Positions 37,432 through 45,091 of a DNA stretch of 64,000 nucleotides are shown in pieces. The DNA is from Candidatus Hydrogenedentota bacterium (GTDB lineage Bacteria; Hydrogenedentota; Hydrogenedentia; Hydrogenedentales; JAEUWI01). The notes under the pieces were generated by a model that was not told the DNA's origin, ran no database searches, and worked only from the letters and a program-made list of their open reading frames with translations. The stretch spans positions 28,938 to 92,937 of the forward strand of contig JAEUWI010000027.1 of the NCBI GenBank assembly GCA_016791475.1, in the 5' to 3' direction. The position numbers and the translations under genes are program-made. The first letter of the stretch is position 1, and each line of letters begins with the position of its first letter.

Positions 37432-38184
37432 ATGATCGCAACACAAGAACCCCTGACCGGACATCCCGTCGTTGCTCGCGTTGAATGGCTGGCGGCGCGC
37501 AAGGCCCTGATGGCCAAAGAGAAGGAAGTGACCCGGCTGTACGATCAGGTCTGCGCCGCCCGCCGCGAACTACCCTGGATCAAGGTGGAGGAAAACTACG
37601 TGTTTGAGGGGCCCGATGGCGATGTGACCCTCGCGGAACTCTTTGATGGGCGTAGCCAACTGGTGATTTATCACTTCATGTTCGGTCCCGGCTGGGAGGA
37701 GGGCTGCAAGAGTTGTTCCTTTATCTCCGACAACATCGACGCGGTAAACCTTCACTTGCCCCATCACGATGTGACCTTGATGGCGGTGTCCCGCGCGCCC
37801 TTCGCGGAGTTTCAGGCCTTCAAGAAACGCATGGGCTGGAAATTCAACTGGGTGTCCTCCGCTCGAAACGACTTCAACTTCGACTACGGCGTTTCCTTCA
37901 CGGAGGAAAGCATGGCGAAGGGCCACACGACCTACAACTACGAGCCCTTCGACGGAACTTACCCGGAGTTGCCGGGCATCAGTGTCTTCTACAAGGATGC
38001 GTCGGGCGATGTCTATCACACCTACTCGACCTACGCGCGTGGCGGCGATATTTTGATTGCGGCGCACAACTGGCTCGACATGACACCCAGAGGCCGCAAT
38101 GAGGTGGAAATCATGGACTGGGTACGCCATCATGACCGGTATGAGGCGGTCGCGACTAAAACAGGCTGTTGCGGGTGCGGATGA
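37432..38184 (+). CDS. DUF899 thioredoxin-like protein
   Basis: 250 residues, DUF899 family, thioredoxin-like fold. Features: W-L-A-A-R-K-A-L-M-A-K-E-K near 15, F-M-F-G-P-G-W-E-E-G-C-K-S-C near 80-93, then V-S-R-A-P and a conserved W-V-S-S region. Cysteines in G-C-K-S-C may be redox active. The tail ends T-G-C-C-G-C-G. GGAG lies 7 nt before ATG 37432; ATG 37426 would leave almost no spacing. It sits between YCII and GyrI-like genes, a combination frequent in small stress or detoxification clusters, though this is inference. Confidence 0.88.
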   Translation: MIATQEPLTGHPVVARVEWLAARKALMAKEKEVTRLYDQVCAARRELPWIKVEENYVFEGPDGDVTLAELFDGRSQLVIYHFMFGPGWEEGCKSCSFISDNIDAVNLHLPHHDVTLMAVSRAPFAEFQAFKKRMGWKFNWVSSARNDFNFDYGVSFTEESMAKGHTTYNYEPFDGTYPELPGISVFYKDASGDVYHTYSTYARGGDILIAAHNWLDMTPRGRNEVEIMDWVRHHDRYEAVATKTGCCGCG

Positions 38185-38228
38185 AGGATAGAGTCTGGAG
38201 TCTGGAGTACACTCTCGATTCCTAATGC

Positions 38229-38270
38229 CCCATACGACCCATACGACCCATAAGACCCATACGACCCATA
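38229..38270 (+). repeat. Tandem 9-bp repeat CCCATACGA
   Basis: About 4.7 copies of CCCATACGA, the third with one substitution (CCCATAAGA), occupy the gap between the DUF899 and GyrI-like genes. A gagtctggagtctggag motif lies just upstream. Other 9-nt-period repeats occur at 54568 and 55156. Confidence 0.85.
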
Positions 38271-38286
38271 ACAAGGAGCCCCCACG

Positions 38287-38760
38287 ATGGAACCCATCGC
38301 CCTTGATCCCCCGCGCCTGGCGGATCTGCCGCCCCGTCTTGTCGTCGGACTTTGCGAGCGCTACACCATGGGCAACACCGGCGAGATCCCGTCCCAGTGG
38401 GAGCGCTTCAGCCGCTACGTGGGAAAGATCCCCGGTGGCATCGATGGCCCGGCCTATGGCGTTTGTTTCAACTTCGACAACAACGAGTTCGATTACCTCT
38501 GCGGCATCGAGGCAAGCGATGCGGAAGGGCTGCCCCGCGAGTTCAGCCATGTCCGGATTCCCGCGCACCGCTATGCGATCTTCACGGTCCAGGAGAACAT
38601 TTCCACCATACAGCGCGCGCTCCACACTATCTGGAGTGAATGGCTGCCGCGCTCGGGCCACAAGGCCGCGAACGCACCGGCGGTCGAGTGCTATCGGGAG
38701 AGCTTCGACCCCCTCACGGGCGATGGCGGCTTCGAGATCTGGCTGGCGATTGAATCTTGA
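38287..38760 (+). CDS. GyrI-like effector-binding domain protein
   Basis: 157 residues with an AAGGAG site 10 nt before the ATG. The sequence matches the GyrI-like small-molecule-binding fold (AraC effector-binding domain): Y-T-M-G-N near 26, Y-G-V-C-F-N-F near 58, I-P-A-H-R-Y-A-I-F near 90, I-W-S-E-W-L-P near 116 and C-Y-R-E-S-F-D-P near 135. No DNA-binding domain is attached, so it is a stand-alone ligand-binding protein rather than a regulator by itself. Confidence 0.88.
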   Translation: MEPIALDPPRLADLPPRLVVGLCERYTMGNTGEIPSQWERFSRYVGKIPGGIDGPAYGVCFNFDNNEFDYLCGIEASDAEGLPREFSHVRIPAHRYAIFTVQENISTIQRALHTIWSEWLPRSGHKAANAPAVECYRESFDPLTGDGGFEIWLAIES

Positions 38761-38812
38761 GGACGGAAGCGCGCGGAGGTTCGCAGGGCAGCCTTTGGTC
38801 GCATTCAAAATC

Positions 38813-38885
38813 TTTCCCACAGATCCACACCGATCGGCACAGATAAGACAAGCACAGTTCCTCACCTTGCGAGATCTGTGGGAAA
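38813..38885. repeat. Inverted repeat TTTCCCACAGATC / GATCTGTGGGAAA
   Basis: Perfect 13-bp arms at 38813-38825 and 38873-38885 surround a 47-bp centre in the gap before the serine hydrolase gene. The core ccacagat matches elements at 15590 and 52023. A terminator role is unlikely because the loop is long. Confidence 0.7.
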
Positions 38886-38933
38886 ACCCTCCGCTACCGG
38901 CGGTGAAAGTTCGGAAATTCTCGGAGAAGACAA

Positions 38934-40139
38934 ATGACTGAAAGTTTCAATTCAGCCAAAATGGACGCATGGCGTACGACTCTTTCGCGCCACGTCGAAT
39001 CGGGAGGCATCCCCGGTCTCGTCGCGCTGGCCAGTCGCCGTGGCGAGGTCCACATGCACGAGGCGGGCACGTTGGCCGCGGGCGACGCCAAGCCCATGCG
39101 GCGCGACGCGATCTTCCGTATCGCTTCCATGACCAAACCCGTGGCCGCCGTGGCGGCCATGATTCTGGTGGACGAGGGCGTGCTGAAACTGGACGGTCCC
39201 GTGGACCCCTGGCTGCCGGAACTCGCGAACCGCCGCGTGCTGAGGCGGATCGACGGTCCGCTGGACGACACCGTCCCTGCGGCGCGCGCCATTACGGTGC
39301 GCGATCTGCTGACGCTGCGCATGGGCTTCGGATACATCTTCGCGAACACAAAGGGCTGGCCGATTCAGGAGGCCATCAATGCGCTGGGCATCCTGCAGGG
39401 ACCGCCCCACCCACAGTCGTTGCCCGATTCCGATACGTGGATGCGTGGTCTCGGCGCGTTGCCGCTGATGTGCCAACCCGGTGAACAATTCATGTATGAC
39501 CTCGGCCTGGATGTGCTGGGTGTGCTCATTTCGCGCGCGGCGGGCCAGCCCTTGGCGTTGTTCATGCGGGGGCGAATCTTCGACCCACTGGGTATGAAGG
39601 ACACAGGATTCCACGTGCCGCCGGATAAGTTGCATCGCCTGGCAACGTCCTACGGGGCGAATCCCGAGACGGGCGCATTGGAAATCTTCGATGGCGCGCC
39701 AAACAGCGAATGGGCCACACCACCCGCCTTTCCCGCCGCCGCCAGCGGGTTGGTGTCCACGGCGGACGACTATCACGCGTTCTGCACGATGATGCTTCAT
39801 CGCGGTCGCTTCGGAGAGGAGCGGATCCTTTCGGAAGTGACCGTGTCGCTCATGACGTCGGACCAGCTCACCCCCGCGCAGCGGGCGGCGAATCCCTTCT
39901 TTTTCAATGAGCATACCAGTTGGGGCCTCGGGATGGAGGTGGGTATTTCCCGAGGTGCGATCTTCGAGCATCCGGGCCGATTCGGCTGGGACGGTGGCCT
40001 GGGTACTTCGGCCCGTACCGATCCGAAAAATGGCGTCATCGGCATTCTGCTCACGCAGCGGAACATGGATTCGCCCGAGCCGCCCAAGGTGTTTACCGAT
40101 TTCTGGACGGGACTCTATGGGGCGATTCAGGGCTTGTAG
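38934..40139 (+). CDS. Serine beta-lactamase-like hydrolase (class C fold)
   Basis: 401-residue cytosolic member of the beta-lactamase/penicillin-binding-protein-like serine hydrolases. The S-x-x-K motif is S65-M-T-K68. The usual Y-x-N is replaced by Y188-D-L. H-P-G-R-F-G-W-D-G-G near 345 stands where the third K-T-G-like box lies in esterase-type members (H/W-x-G). There is no signal peptide. The family includes EstB-type esterases and amidases, so ester hydrolysis is more likely than beta-lactam resistance. GGAGAAG lies upstream of the ATG. Confidence 0.88.
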   Translation: MTESFNSAKMDAWRTTLSRHVESGGIPGLVALASRRGEVHMHEAGTLAAGDAKPMRRDAIFRIASMTKPVAAVAAMILVDEGVLKLDGPVDPWLPELANRRVLRRIDGPLDDTVPAARAITVRDLLTLRMGFGYIFANTKGWPIQEAINALGILQGPPHPQSLPDSDTWMRGLGALPLMCQPGEQFMYDLGLDVLGVLISRAAGQPLALFMRGRIFDPLGMKDTGFHVPPDKLHRLATSYGANPETGALEIFDGAPNSEWATPPAFPAAASGLVSTADDYHAFCTMMLHRGRFGEERILSEVTVSLMTSDQLTPAQRAANPFFFNEHTSWGLGMEVGISRGAIFEHPGRFGWDGGLGTSARTDPKNGVIGILLTQRNMDSPEPPKVFTDFWTGLYGAIQGL

Positions 40140-40165
40140 GGAAAGCGCCAGTGTTCGCTTGAAAA

Positions 40166-40236
40166 TTGCAGGGACAACAGGGACTACAGGTGGTGAACCA
40201 GTTCAGCCGTCGCTGTTGTTCCTGTCGTTCCTGCAA
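40166..40236. repeat. Imperfect inverted repeat of the GGGACAACAGGGAC family
   Basis: Arms at 40166-40184 and 40218-40236 match at 16 of 19 positions when one is reverse-complemented. The element lies just after the serine hydrolase gene. Confidence 0.65.
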
Positions 40237-40385
40237 ACACGAGAAGGGTCCTAAACAGTCGTCTCAAAAGAATCCGGCCCCCCTGTCCTTTTCCCCGATC
40301 CCCGTTCGTCGTAGTGGTAGATAAGGGAAATGAGTCTCACGGGCACTGGAAATTTCCGGTGCGGGCCGGACCGAAATAGGTTATC

Positions 40386-40414
40386 TTGACAAAGTGCTCC
40401 ATTTGTTGTATTTT
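40386..40414 (+). promoter_or_regulatory. Near-consensus sigma-70 promoter of the ArsR-led cluster
   Basis: TTGACA (40386-40391), a 17-nt spacer and TATTTT (40409-40414) precede the ArsR gene start by 32 bp. This is the best housekeeping promoter in the window. The short leader implies that the ArsR-type product could autorepress here. Confidence 0.75.
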
Positions 40415-40445
40415 GCCATTTAGTTACTTAACCGGATGGTGAATT

Positions 40446-40787
40446 ATGTCTGCCGATCAATTGAGCTTAACCTTTGCCGCCCTGGCCGACCCCACGCGAC
40501 GCGCTATCCTGTCGCGCCTGGCCACGGGCGAGATGTCCGTTACCGAATTGGCGAAGCCCTTCAAGATAAGCCTGCCGGGGATTTCCAAGCACCTGAAGGT
40601 GCTGGAGCGGGCCGGGCTGATTAAGCGCGGGCGCGACGCCCAGTGGCGGCCTTGTCGCCTGGAGGCGAAGCCATTGGAAGAAGCCTCGGCTTGGGTGGAC
40701 CAATACCGTGCCTTCTGGGAGGGCAGTTTTGACCGACTGGATGATTATTTGAAAGAAATGCGGGCGGAAAGTGACCGTCCGGCGTAA
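40446..40787 (+). CDS. ArsR-family transcriptional regulator
   Basis: 113-residue winged-helix regulator: A-L-A-D-P-T-R-R-A-I-L near 12-22 and the helix-turn-helix M-S-V-T-E-L-A to S-K-H-L-K-V-L-E (about 30-54). No cysteine metal site of the classic ArsR type is visible, so it belongs to the subgroup usually encoded beside SRPBCC/AHSA1 proteins, exactly as here. It probably represses its own promoter at 40386 and thereby the downstream genes. The second SRPBCC gene downstream (41404) is of the AHSA1 type that normally partners these regulators. Confidence 0.93.
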   Translation: MSADQLSLTFAALADPTRRAILSRLATGEMSVTELAKPFKISLPGISKHLKVLERAGLIKRGRDAQWRPCRLEAKPLEEASAWVDQYRAFWEGSFDRLDDYLKEMRAESDRPA

Positions 40788-40842
40788 GTGAGGCGGCGGG
40801 ACAGTCTTGAAGCGGCTGTCCCCAACACGGGAGTTCAAAAGC

Positions 40843-41391
40843 ATGCTGAAGAAATTGATGATTGCGCTGGGGCTGTTCGCGGCTCTGATCGGGATCCTGG
40901 CGGTAACCGTGGCCATGCAGCCGTCGGAGTTCAGCATCGAGCGGAGCACGACTATCGCGGCGCCGCCGCCGACGGTTTTTGCGCTGGTGAACGATTTTCA
41001 CCAGTGGGAGAAGTGGAGCCCCTGGGCCAAGTTGGATCCCGCGATGAAGACCACATTCGAGGGGCCGGAATCGGGTGCGGGCGCCATCTACACCTGGGTT
41101 GGCAACAGCGACGTGGGCGAGGGGAAGATGACCATCCTGGAAAGCCGCGCGCCAGAACAGGTCGGTATTCAACTGGAATTCATCAAGCCCATGGCGGCCA
41201 CCAACACTGCGGAATTCAGCTTCAAGCCCGAGGGCAACGGTACCGCCGTCACCTGGAGCATGGCGGGAAAGAACAACTTCGTGGGCAAGGCTTTTTGCCT
41301 GTTTATCGACATGGACGCCATGGTCGGCGGCGATTTTGAGAAGGGCCTCGCGGCCATGAAAGCCGCCGCGGAAGCCGCGCCGGTCAACTGA
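40843..41391 (+). CDS. Membrane-anchored SRPBCC protein
   Basis: 182 residues from ATG 40843, with GGAG 10 nt upstream. One N-terminal helix (about 4-25) anchors a polyketide-cyclase/START-like domain: I-A-A-P-P-P-T-V-F-A-L-V-N-D-F-H-Q-W, then W-S-P-W and a W-S-M-A-G strand. SRPBCC folds bind hydrophobic ligands in a deep cavity. It is a clear paralogue of the gene at 43662, sharing the F-I-D-M-D near-C-terminal motif and M-V-G-G-D. It lies 55 bp after the ArsR gene, likely in one transcript. Confidence 0.85.
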   Translation: MLKKLMIALGLFAALIGILAVTVAMQPSEFSIERSTTIAAPPPTVFALVNDFHQWEKWSPWAKLDPAMKTTFEGPESGAGAIYTWVGNSDVGEGKMTILESRAPEQVGIQLEFIKPMAATNTAEFSFKPEGNGTAVTWSMAGKNNFVGKAFCLFIDMDAMVGGDFEKGLAAMKAAAEAAPVN

Positions 41392-41403
41392 GGAGCAGGT
41401 GTG

Positions 41404-41892
41404 ATGCCAAGCGCAACGCAAACAGAAAGCATTATCATCGAGCGTCTCTTCAAAGCGCCCCGCGAACAGGTGTGGCGCTGCTGGAGCGAGCCGGAAAACC
41501 TGATGAAGTGGTGGGGGCCCAAGACCTTCACTTCACCCGCCGCCACCATCGATTTTCGCACGGGCGGCAAGTATCACTTCTGCATGCGGATGCCCGACGG
41601 CAAAGAAATGTGGAGCACGGGTAGTTACACGGAAATCGTCCCGATGGAGCGCATTGTATTCACGGACTCCTTCGCGGACCCGGAGGGCAACGTGGTTTCC
41701 GGCGCCTACTATGGCATGGGTGATATCTATCCTGCGATCTTGAATGTAACGTTGACGTTTGAAGAAGCGGGGGATGGAACCCGCTTCAAACTTCACCATG
41801 AAGGCATCCCCGCGAGCGAGATAAGCGCATGCACCCAGGGATGGGTCGAAATGATCGACAAGTTGGAAGCGGCGCTGGCGGGACTGCGCTGA
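41404..41892 (+). CDS. SRPBCC / AHSA1-type protein
   Basis: 162-residue soluble protein of the AHSA1-like branch: I-I-I-E-R-L-F-K-A-P-R-E-Q-V-W-R near 10-25, the family block W-W-G-P-K near 37, D-F-R-T-G-G near 51, and G-W-V-E-M-I-D-K-L near 145. These bind lipophilic molecules and commonly occur in pairs with ArsR regulators. ATG 41404 follows GTG 41401; GGAG lies about 10 nt upstream. It is separated from the preceding gene by 12 bp, consistent with an operon. Confidence 0.9.
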   Translation: MPSATQTESIIIERLFKAPREQVWRCWSEPENLMKWWGPKTFTSPAATIDFRTGGKYHFCMRMPDGKEMWSTGSYTEIVPMERIVFTDSFADPEGNVVSGAYYGMGDIYPAILNVTLTFEEAGDGTRFKLHHEGIPASEISACTQGWVEMIDKLEAALAGLR

Positions 41893-41942
41893 GCGTTCTC
41901 AAATAAGCAAGTACTGACAATAAACCTGGAAAGGAAAACACC

Positions 41943-42344
41943 ATGGAACCCGAAAGCACGCCGCCCTCTCAATCGAAAGTCGTCCTGTGGGTCAGCTACA
42001 TCATGAGCGCCATACCCGTGCTGATGCTGCTCATGAGCGCGGGCATGAAGATCTCAAAGGCCAAGGCGGTGACGGATGGCTTTGCGGCGATGGGCTTTCC
42101 CGCAGGCGTGATCATGCCCATCGGTATTGTGGAACTGATCTGCACCGTCCTCTACCTCATCCCGCAGACGGCCGTGCTGGGCGCGATCCTGCTCACGGGA
42201 TATCTGGGTGGTGCCATCGTGACCCACGTGCGCGCGGAGGAAGGCTTCATCGGCCCGCTGGTCTTTGGCGTATTACTGTGGGGCGGGCTCTTCCTGCGCG
42301 ACGCGCGAATCCGCGATCTGATCCCCCTGCGCAAACCGAAATGA
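41943..42344 (+). CDS. DoxX-like membrane protein
   Basis: 133 residues with four predicted helices (about 13-33, 53-73, 75-90 and 100-118). The pattern L-M-S-A-G-M-K then G-F-P-A-G-V-I-M-P-I-G-I-V-E-L and G-A-I-L-L-T-G-Y-L-G-G-A is typical of the DoxX-like family, whose members are integral membrane proteins with uncertain roles in redox or stress. AAGGAAA precedes the ATG. It is embedded in the SRPBCC run. Confidence 0.9.
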   Translation: MEPESTPPSQSKVVLWVSYIMSAIPVLMLLMSAGMKISKAKAVTDGFAAMGFPAGVIMPIGIVELICTVLYLIPQTAVLGAILLTGYLGGAIVTHVRAEEGFIGPLVFGVLLWGGLFLRDARIRDLIPLRKPK

Positions 42345-42393
42345 GTGGCGAAAAGGCGCCGTAGAGCGCCCGCGCCATGGAAAGGAAACACCC

Positions 42394-42894
42394 ATGAGAA
42401 CCACCGTTCTGCCCGAAATCGATCTGACCGACAAGATGGTCCATCTTTCGCGCTTGTACTACGCGCCGCGCGAGACCGTGTTCGCCGCGTGGAGTTCCGC
42501 AGACGCCTTGAAGCGCTGGTACGCGCCCCACGGATGCACGGTGGAATTACGCCATTTTGACTTTCAGCCCGGCGGTACTTTTCTGCTCTGCATCCGCAAT
42601 CCGGACTATCCCGACTGCTGGTGCACCGGCACGTACCACGAAATCGATGCGCCAAAGCGGATCGCCTTCTCCATGGCGCTCTGCGACGAAGAGGGCCGGC
42701 TTCTCGATTCCGACGATGCGGGCAAAGACGCCGACTGGCCCGCCGAGACGATCGTCATCGTGGAGTTCGCCGAGGAGGACGGGCAGACGATGCTCTCGCT
42801 CCACCAGAATGCGCTCGAATCCGTTGCCGTGCGTACGGGCGCCCATGCGGGCTGGCTCCAGATGCTTGAGCGTCTGGCCGACGTGGTCCGGTAG
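42394..42894 (+). CDS. SRPBCC / AHSA1-type protein
   Basis: 166 residues, second soluble AHSA1-like protein of the cluster. Motifs: Y-Y-A-P-R-E-T-V-F-A-A-W near 22, W-Y-A-P-H-G-C near 43, F-D-F-Q-P-G-G-T-F near 55 and G-W-L-Q-M-L-E-R-L near 150. It differs from the gene at 41404 by an acidic insertion near 100-115. GGAAA precedes the ATG; the gap to the DoxX gene is 49 bp. It probably binds a hydrophobic ligand, identity unknown. Confidence 0.9.
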   Translation: MRTTVLPEIDLTDKMVHLSRLYYAPRETVFAAWSSADALKRWYAPHGCTVELRHFDFQPGGTFLLCIRNPDYPDCWCTGTYHEIDAPKRIAFSMALCDEEGRLLDSDDAGKDADWPAETIVIVEFAEEDGQTMLSLHQNALESVAVRTGAHAGWLQMLERLADVVR

Positions 42895-42971
42895 CGCAAG
42901 AAACCTGGAGTCGATGGCCGCCCGAGGCGGCCTGAATACAACCAACACCAACTGGAATGAGGAAGCAAACC

Positions 42972-43397
42972 ATGGATATCCAACCCTACCTGTTTTTCGA
43001 AGGCCGCTGTGAAGAAGCCATCGCGTTCTACACCAGTGCCCTCGGCGCAAAGCTCGAAATGCTGATGCGGTTCAGCGAGTGCCCCGATCCCCTGCCGCCC
43101 GACATGCTCGCGCCGGGTATGGAGAACAAGGTCATGCATGCATCCTTGCGCGTGGGGGATGGCATCATCATGCTGTCCGATGGCAACTGCAAGGGCGATG
43201 ACGCGCCATTCAAAGGCTTCTGCCTCTCCTATACCGTGCCCGATGCAAAAGCCGCCGAGCGCGTCTTCAATGCGCTGTGCGAGGGCGGCCAGGTGACCAT
43301 GCCCCTCGGCGAGACTTTCTGGTCGCCCTGCTTCGGCATGGTCCAGGACAAGTTCGGCATGGGCTGGATGGTGACAACACCGGAAATGAAGGGCTGA
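42972..43397 (+). CDS. VOC-superfamily protein, PhnB-like
   Basis: 141 residues from ATG 42972, with GAGGAAG upstream. The PhnB-like glyoxalase/bleomycin-resistance fold is indicated by Q-P-Y-L-F-F-E-G-R-C-E-E-A-I near 4-17, F-Y-T-S-A-L-G-A near 19 and F-G-M-V-Q-D-K-F-G near 122-130. Family members are metal-dependent or metal-free small-molecule binding proteins; many are of unknown function. It frequently travels with AHSA1 and YCII proteins. A complex palindromic element follows it. Confidence 0.9.
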   Translation: MDIQPYLFFEGRCEEAIAFYTSALGAKLEMLMRFSECPDPLPPDMLAPGMENKVMHASLRVGDGIIMLSDGNCKGDDAPFKGFCLSYTVPDAKAAERVFNALCEGGQVTMPLGETFWSPCFGMVQDKFGMGWMVTTPEMKG

Positions 43398-43404
43398 CGG
43401 CGGA

Positions 43405-43615
43405 TCACAGGGACGGCAGTGATGGCAGGGACAGCGGAAACCTGTGCGTGTGTGAAGGTATCGGAAAGCGGGAGCACGGACTTTCCAGTCCGTGATGTTT
43501 CGTGCGACTTCGTCGCACGATACGCGGGTAAGAAAACCCGCGCTCCCGTTTGATGTGGCATATGAAGAAATACGCTCAGGCACTGAGATCACCCTGTTCC
43601 TGCCGTCCCTGAGAC
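43405..43615. repeat. Nested palindromic element with four-way junction core
   Basis: Outer arms CAGGGACGGCAG (43408-43419) and CTGCCGTCCCTG (43600-43611) are perfectly complementary. Inside is a cloverleaf: closing stem 43466-43475 with 43542-43551; hairpin ACGGACT/AGTCCGT at 43476-43493; hairpin TCGTGCGAC/GTCGCACGA at 43500-43520; hairpin CGCGGGT/ACCCGCG at 43523-43542. No gene is present. It resembles a dispersed palindromic element or a structured RNA. Confidence 0.75.
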
Positions 43616-43661
43616 GAAAATGCGCTACTGAAACCACCCGAAGAAACTGTGAGGTAATCCC

Positions 43662-44213
43662 ATGTACATTTTGTTGGGCATTGTGGCCCTGCTCCTGTTT
43701 CTGGTTATAAGTGTCGTCATAGCGGCCTCCATGCGGCCCACGGACATAGGCTACCAGCGCAGCATTATCACCACGGCCAGCGCCGATACGGTATTTGCGA
43801 TCTTCAGCGATCTTGGTCGCTGGGATGAGTGGTCGCCCTACAACAAGCGCGATCTCGACATGAAGATGGAGCTGAGTGCCCCCTCCAACGGTATCGGCGC
43901 GCACTATGCCTGGGAAGGGAACAAAGACGTCGGGGCGGGCCGCATGACCATCACCGCCATTAACCCCGGACGGTCCATCGACATGAGCCTCCAATTCGAT
44001 CGCCCCTTCAAGTGCGACAACCACGTGGAATGGCGCGTGGACGACGAAGGCGAGCATCGCCGCATTACCTGGAGCATGGATGGCAAGAGCGACGCCCTGA
44101 TGCCCCGGATTGTGGGCCTCTTTATCGACATGGACAAGATGGTCGGCGGTGACTGGGAAGTGGGCCTGGAAACGCTGAAAGGTATCGCCGAGCGGGAAGA
44201 GGCTGCGCAGTAG
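43662..44213 (+). CDS. Membrane-anchored SRPBCC protein, paralogue of 40843
   Basis: 183 residues with one N-terminal helix (about 3-22) followed by a START-like domain: S-A-D-T-V-F-A-I-F-S-D-L near 41-52, W-D-E-W-S-P-Y-N near 55-62, then W-S-M-D-G and F-I-D-M-D-K-M-V-G-G-D-W near 150-165. The same W-x-x-W-S-P and M-V-G-G-D blocks occur in the paralogue. It stands after the palindromic element, so it may have its own transcript. GAGG precedes the ATG. Ligand unknown. Confidence 0.87.
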   Translation: MYILLGIVALLLFLVISVVIAASMRPTDIGYQRSIITTASADTVFAIFSDLGRWDEWSPYNKRDLDMKMELSAPSNGIGAHYAWEGNKDVGAGRMTITAINPGRSIDMSLQFDRPFKCDNHVEWRVDDEGEHRRITWSMDGKSDALMPRIVGLFIDMDKMVGGDWEVGLETLKGIAEREEAAQ

Positions 44214-44397
44214 GGACATGCCGCCGCTCCGGCGCGCGCTTCGCCCGTCGGGGTTTTGCTGGATGGCGTGGTACTGCGTGGGTCGGGGACACCTGCGGCG
44301 GTACGTCCCCGCGTTCCCCTTCGATTGCTGGAACTTTCGCGCAGTAGGGGGCATTCACTTCCCGAAACCATTTCGGCAATTGGAGGGAGTCCTGTCC

Positions 44398-44970
44398 GTG
44401 CGCAAAAAGTTTCGAATGCTTTCCCGTGTTTTGGCTTTATTGATGCTGCCGCTCCTCGTCGCCATTTCGGCCCTCGTCCTGGATGGCTTTACCGACGACC
44501 TCTTCAAGGCCGACGCCGCGCTCGTCCTCGGGAACTCGGTATTCCCCGACGGAACGCTTTCCCCCCGACTCCGGGGGCGCGTGGAGCGCGGAATGGAGCT
44601 ATACAAATCGGGGCTCGTTCCCAAGATCGTGGTGAGCGGCGGGCTGGGCAAAGAGGGGCACTACGAGGGCACAGTTATGGCTGCCTGGCTGATGGCGCAG
44701 GGAGTGCCCGAGCAGGATATCGTTATTGACAATGAGGGGATCAATACGGCGGCCTCCGCGAAGAATTTCGCCGCAATCTGCGACGCACATGGCTTTGAAT
44801 CGGTGATCGTCGTAAGCCAGTTCTTCCACATCAGCCGTTGCCGCCTGGCCTTGAAGCAGGCGGGGATAGCGCGCGTCGGCACGGCCCATTCGCGGGTGTA
44901 TTCGACGCGGGATGTGTACTCGACGCTGCGCGATGTGGTGGCGTATGGGAAGTACCTGTTCGCGGACTGA
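44398..44970 (+). CDS. YdcF/SanA-like DUF218 membrane protein
   Basis: 190 residues from GTG 44398, chosen because GGAGGGAG lies 7-14 nt upstream and the product then opens with a short basic region and one helix (about 8-28). The DUF218 core has A-D-A-A-L-V-L-G-N-S near 40, a K-I-V-V-S-G-G near 79, and N-T-A-A-S-A-K-N-F near 119 and V-S-Q-F-F-H-I-S-R near 140. Relatives (SanA, ElyC, YdcF) affect envelope integrity in enterobacteria. A hairpin with T-tract follows 8 bp after the stop. Confidence 0.88.
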   Translation: MRKKFRMLSRVLALLMLPLLVAISALVLDGFTDDLFKADAALVLGNSVFPDGTLSPRLRGRVERGMELYKSGLVPKIVVSGGLGKEGHYEGTVMAAWLMAQGVPEQDIVIDNEGINTAASAKNFAAICDAHGFESVIVVSQFFHISRCRLALKQAGIARVGTAHSRVYSTRDVYSTLRDVVAYGKYLFAD

Positions 44971-44977
44971 TGGGAAC

Positions 44978-44999
44978 GGGGCATGCCATGCCCCCTTTT
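44978..44999 (+). terminator. Rho-independent terminator after the YdcF-like gene
   Basis: GGGGCAT (44978-44984), loop GCC and ATGCCCC (44988-44994) form a 7-bp stem followed by CTTTT. Confidence 0.65.
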
Positions 45000-45091
45000 C
45001 GGCTTCACAGCGGTTGCGTGGTTCCGGGCATCACAAAGCCCAATATGGGTTCAGGCCGTTTTCGCTCTGATTCCCAGGCTGTGCCCAGAAG

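Noticed and set aside
38229..38270. Possible CRISPR array
   Set aside because: The units are 9 bp and directly adjacent without spacers, so it is a simple tandem repeat.
38934..40139. Beta-lactam resistance gene
   Set aside because: It has no signal peptide and lacks the Y-x-N motif, so it fits esterase-type members better.
43466..43551. Possible tRNA because of the cloverleaf shape
   Set aside because: There is no GTTCRANNC T-loop, no acceptor CCA context and no plausible anticodon loop length.
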